A DNA stretch of 64,000 nt from Alistipes sp. (lineage in GTDB: Bacteria; Bacteroidota; Bacteroidia; Bacteroidales; Rikenellaceae), in assembly GCA_017621455.1 (NCBI GenBank), contig JAGATC010000010.1, positions 62,001-126,000 on the forward strand. Direction: 5' to 3'. This document shows positions 62,770 through 64,000 of this stretch, piece by piece; the stretch's first letter is position 1, and the number at the start of each line of letters is the position of its first letter. The notes below the pieces were generated by a model. It made no database searches, was not told where the DNA came from, and saw nothing but the letters and a program-made list of their open reading frames with translations. Position numbers and translations under genes: made by a program.

Positions 62770-63311
62770 AGCAGTCCTGCCCTCCTTGTTTTAACTGCCG
62801 CATAGAGAACTCCCGCCAAGGCTCCTGCCACAAGGAACCACACGGGAGATATGCCAAAGTGCCATATTATCAGTGCTGTAGCTGCTGCAATAGCTACCAT
62901 CCACCAGTGCATCCCCTTCGTGAGACCCACAATAGGTGCCACGATGAGTGCCACAACTGCGGGGCGCATGCCCTTAAAGGCGGCATCCACCCAGTGGTTC
63001 TGGCGAATGTCGCTGAAGAAGATGGCGACAATGAGGATGATTGTGAACGAGGGGACCACCACACCCAGTATCGCAGCCAACGAGCCGAGGTAGCGACGCT
63101 CTCTGTAGCCCACAAAAACCGCCGTATTTAGGGCAATGGGCCCTGGGGCTGCCTGTGCAAGCGTTAGTAGGTTGCCAAACTCCTTGTCCGAGAGCCACTT
63201 ATGGTTGTGTACAACCTCGTGCTGTATGAGCGGAATCATGGCGTAGCCGCCACCAAAGGTGAAGGCTCCAATCTTCAAAAACGACCAGAATATCTCAATT
63301 AGTCGGCTCAT
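62766..63311 (-). CDS. Chromate transporter, half-size (first subunit)
   Basis: 181 residues, one CHR domain: GAFTFGGGYAMIPLIQHEVV, AAPGPIALNTAVFVGY. Paralogous to the downstream gene. It starts 4 bp after the rRNA methyltransferase gene. Confidence 0.92.
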   Translation of the reverse strand: MSRLIEIFWSFLKIGAFTFGGGYAMIPLIQHEVVHNHKWLSDKEFGNLLTLAQAAPGPIALNTAVFVGYRERRYLGSLAAILGVVVPSFTIILIVAIFFSDIRQNHWVDAAFKGMRPAVVALIVAPIVGLTKGMHWWMVAIAAATALIIWHFGISPVWFLVAGALAGVLYAAVKTRRAGLL

Positions 63312-63315
63312 TCAA

Positions 63316-64000
63316 CTATCTCTTAAAGCGGTAATATGTACCAAAGGGTATCTGCTTATTGGCTCTATCCTCGAAGTATAGCTCGCCCATCTGCTCCATC
63401 TTGGGCGCACCAAAGGCCTGGTGCACTGCCGTGCGGGCAAGCATCGCCGAGAGCCCCATAGAGTAGAGGTTAAAGACGAGGAAGGCGTTCTCCTTTTCGA
63501 GTAGCTTCGCACACTGCTCCAACATATTGCAGATGTCATCCTCCAACACCCACTTCTCGCCATTGGCACCGCGACCGTAGGCAGGAGGGTCGAGGATGAT
63601 GCCGTTGTACTTGTTGCCACGGCGCACCTCGCGCTCCACGAATTTTGTGGCATCTTCGACAATCCAGCGCACGCCATCCAACCCTGACGACTCCATATTC
63701 TCACGTGACCACGTAACCACCTGCTTTACGGAGTCTACGTGTGTGACATCAGCCCCCGCAGCGCGTGCCGCAAGCGTAGCACCTCCCGTATATGCAAAGA
63801 GGTTTAAGACTTTGGGACGCTCGATGCCGCACGTCTCGCGTAGCTCGGTGATGGTGTCGTAGATAAACTCCCAGTTTGCTGCCTGCTCGGGGAAGATGCC
63901 CACGTGCTTAAACGAGGTGAGCGCCAAGCGCATACGTAGGTGCATATCCTTGTAGTCGATGTGCACCATCCAGCGCGATGGCATCTCGGGCTTTAGGCGC
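63316..64000 (-). CDS. Class I SAM-dependent rRNA methyltransferase (5' partial)
   Basis: The frame is open to the window edge (RLKPEMPSRWMVHIDYKDMH is preceded by more coding sequence). SAM-binding motif LNLFAYTGGATLAARAAGA and the catalytic-site-like LDPPAYGRG (the DPPxY pattern of base methyltransferases) place it near the RlmI/COG1092 group. VFREYFRE-type N-terminal PUA part is outside the window. It is the first visible gene of the operon reading into the chromate transporters. Confidence 0.85.
   Translation of the reverse strand, partial: RLKPEMPSRWMVHIDYKDMHLRMRLALTSFKHVGIFPEQAANWEFIYDTITELRETCGIERPKVLNLFAYTGGATLAARAAGADVTHVDSVKQVVTWSRENMESSGLDGVRWIVEDATKFVEREVRRGNKYNGIILDPPAYGRGANGEKWVLEDDICNMLEQCAKLLEKENAFLVFNLYSMGLSAMLARTAVHQAFGAPKMEQMGELYFEDRANKQIPFGTYYRFKR

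Overview
The window is a chromosomal segment of a member of the Bacteroidota, most likely order Bacteroidales and perhaps Rikenellaceae/Alistipes-like. The order rests on several independent signs: promoters of the TTG-N19-21-TAnnTTTG type, no Shine-Dalgarno sequences before most starts, a Bat (aerotolerance) operon, many short lipoproteins beginning MKK..C, GH92/GH97 glycosidases, and ExbB/ExbD/TonB with a Bacteroidales-type extra membrane protein. The genus is an inference only.

Layout. 1-7 kb: the 3' end of a BatE-like gene, recR, then M13 peptidase and pgk (minus strand) facing away from transketolase (plus strand). 7-10.9 kb: an AT-rich insert with a large SF1 helicase and a zinc-ribbon/CD225-like membrane protein, followed by two copies of a roughly 296-bp structured repeat that carries the 3' end and terminator of the adjacent tRNA-Thr(CGT). 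11-16.8 kb: cstA-like transporter, helical-repeat protein, dapD (plus); upp, hflX and tonB (minus). 17-24.5 kb: rlmN followed by a GH97 and two GH92 glycosidases. 24.6-35.9 kb: YitT-like protein, priA, comFC, dprA, tatD, a PH-like protein with a membrane partner, L-asparaginase, and the energy-transduction operon exbB / 3-TM coiled-coil protein / exbD / exbD.

36.1-49.6 kb is an accessory island. It starts at tRNA-Ser(TGA) and ends at a 75-bp imperfect direct repeat of the tRNA 3' end plus its terminator (36213-36289 and 49557-49631), the footprint expected of tRNA-targeted integration. It has no recognisable integrase. It carries two paralogous membrane-anchored AraC-type regulators and a series of exported proteins: OmpA/LamG-like protein, Ig-like lipoprotein, small beta-barrel, large carboxypeptidase-regulatory-like lipoprotein, several small lipoproteins, and a truncated zinc-ribbon gene at the far edge. 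This looks like a regulated cell-envelope module and is the best candidate for something undescribed.

49.7-64 kb returns to core genes, all on the minus strand: kinase-like protein, pepD, the moxR-DUF58-orf2-batC-batA-batB operon, then nth, a family 2 glycosyltransferase, uvrD/pcrA, two half-size chromate transporters and the 3' part of a class I rRNA methyltransferase gene. The bat genes are split: batE lies about 52 kb away on the opposite strand.
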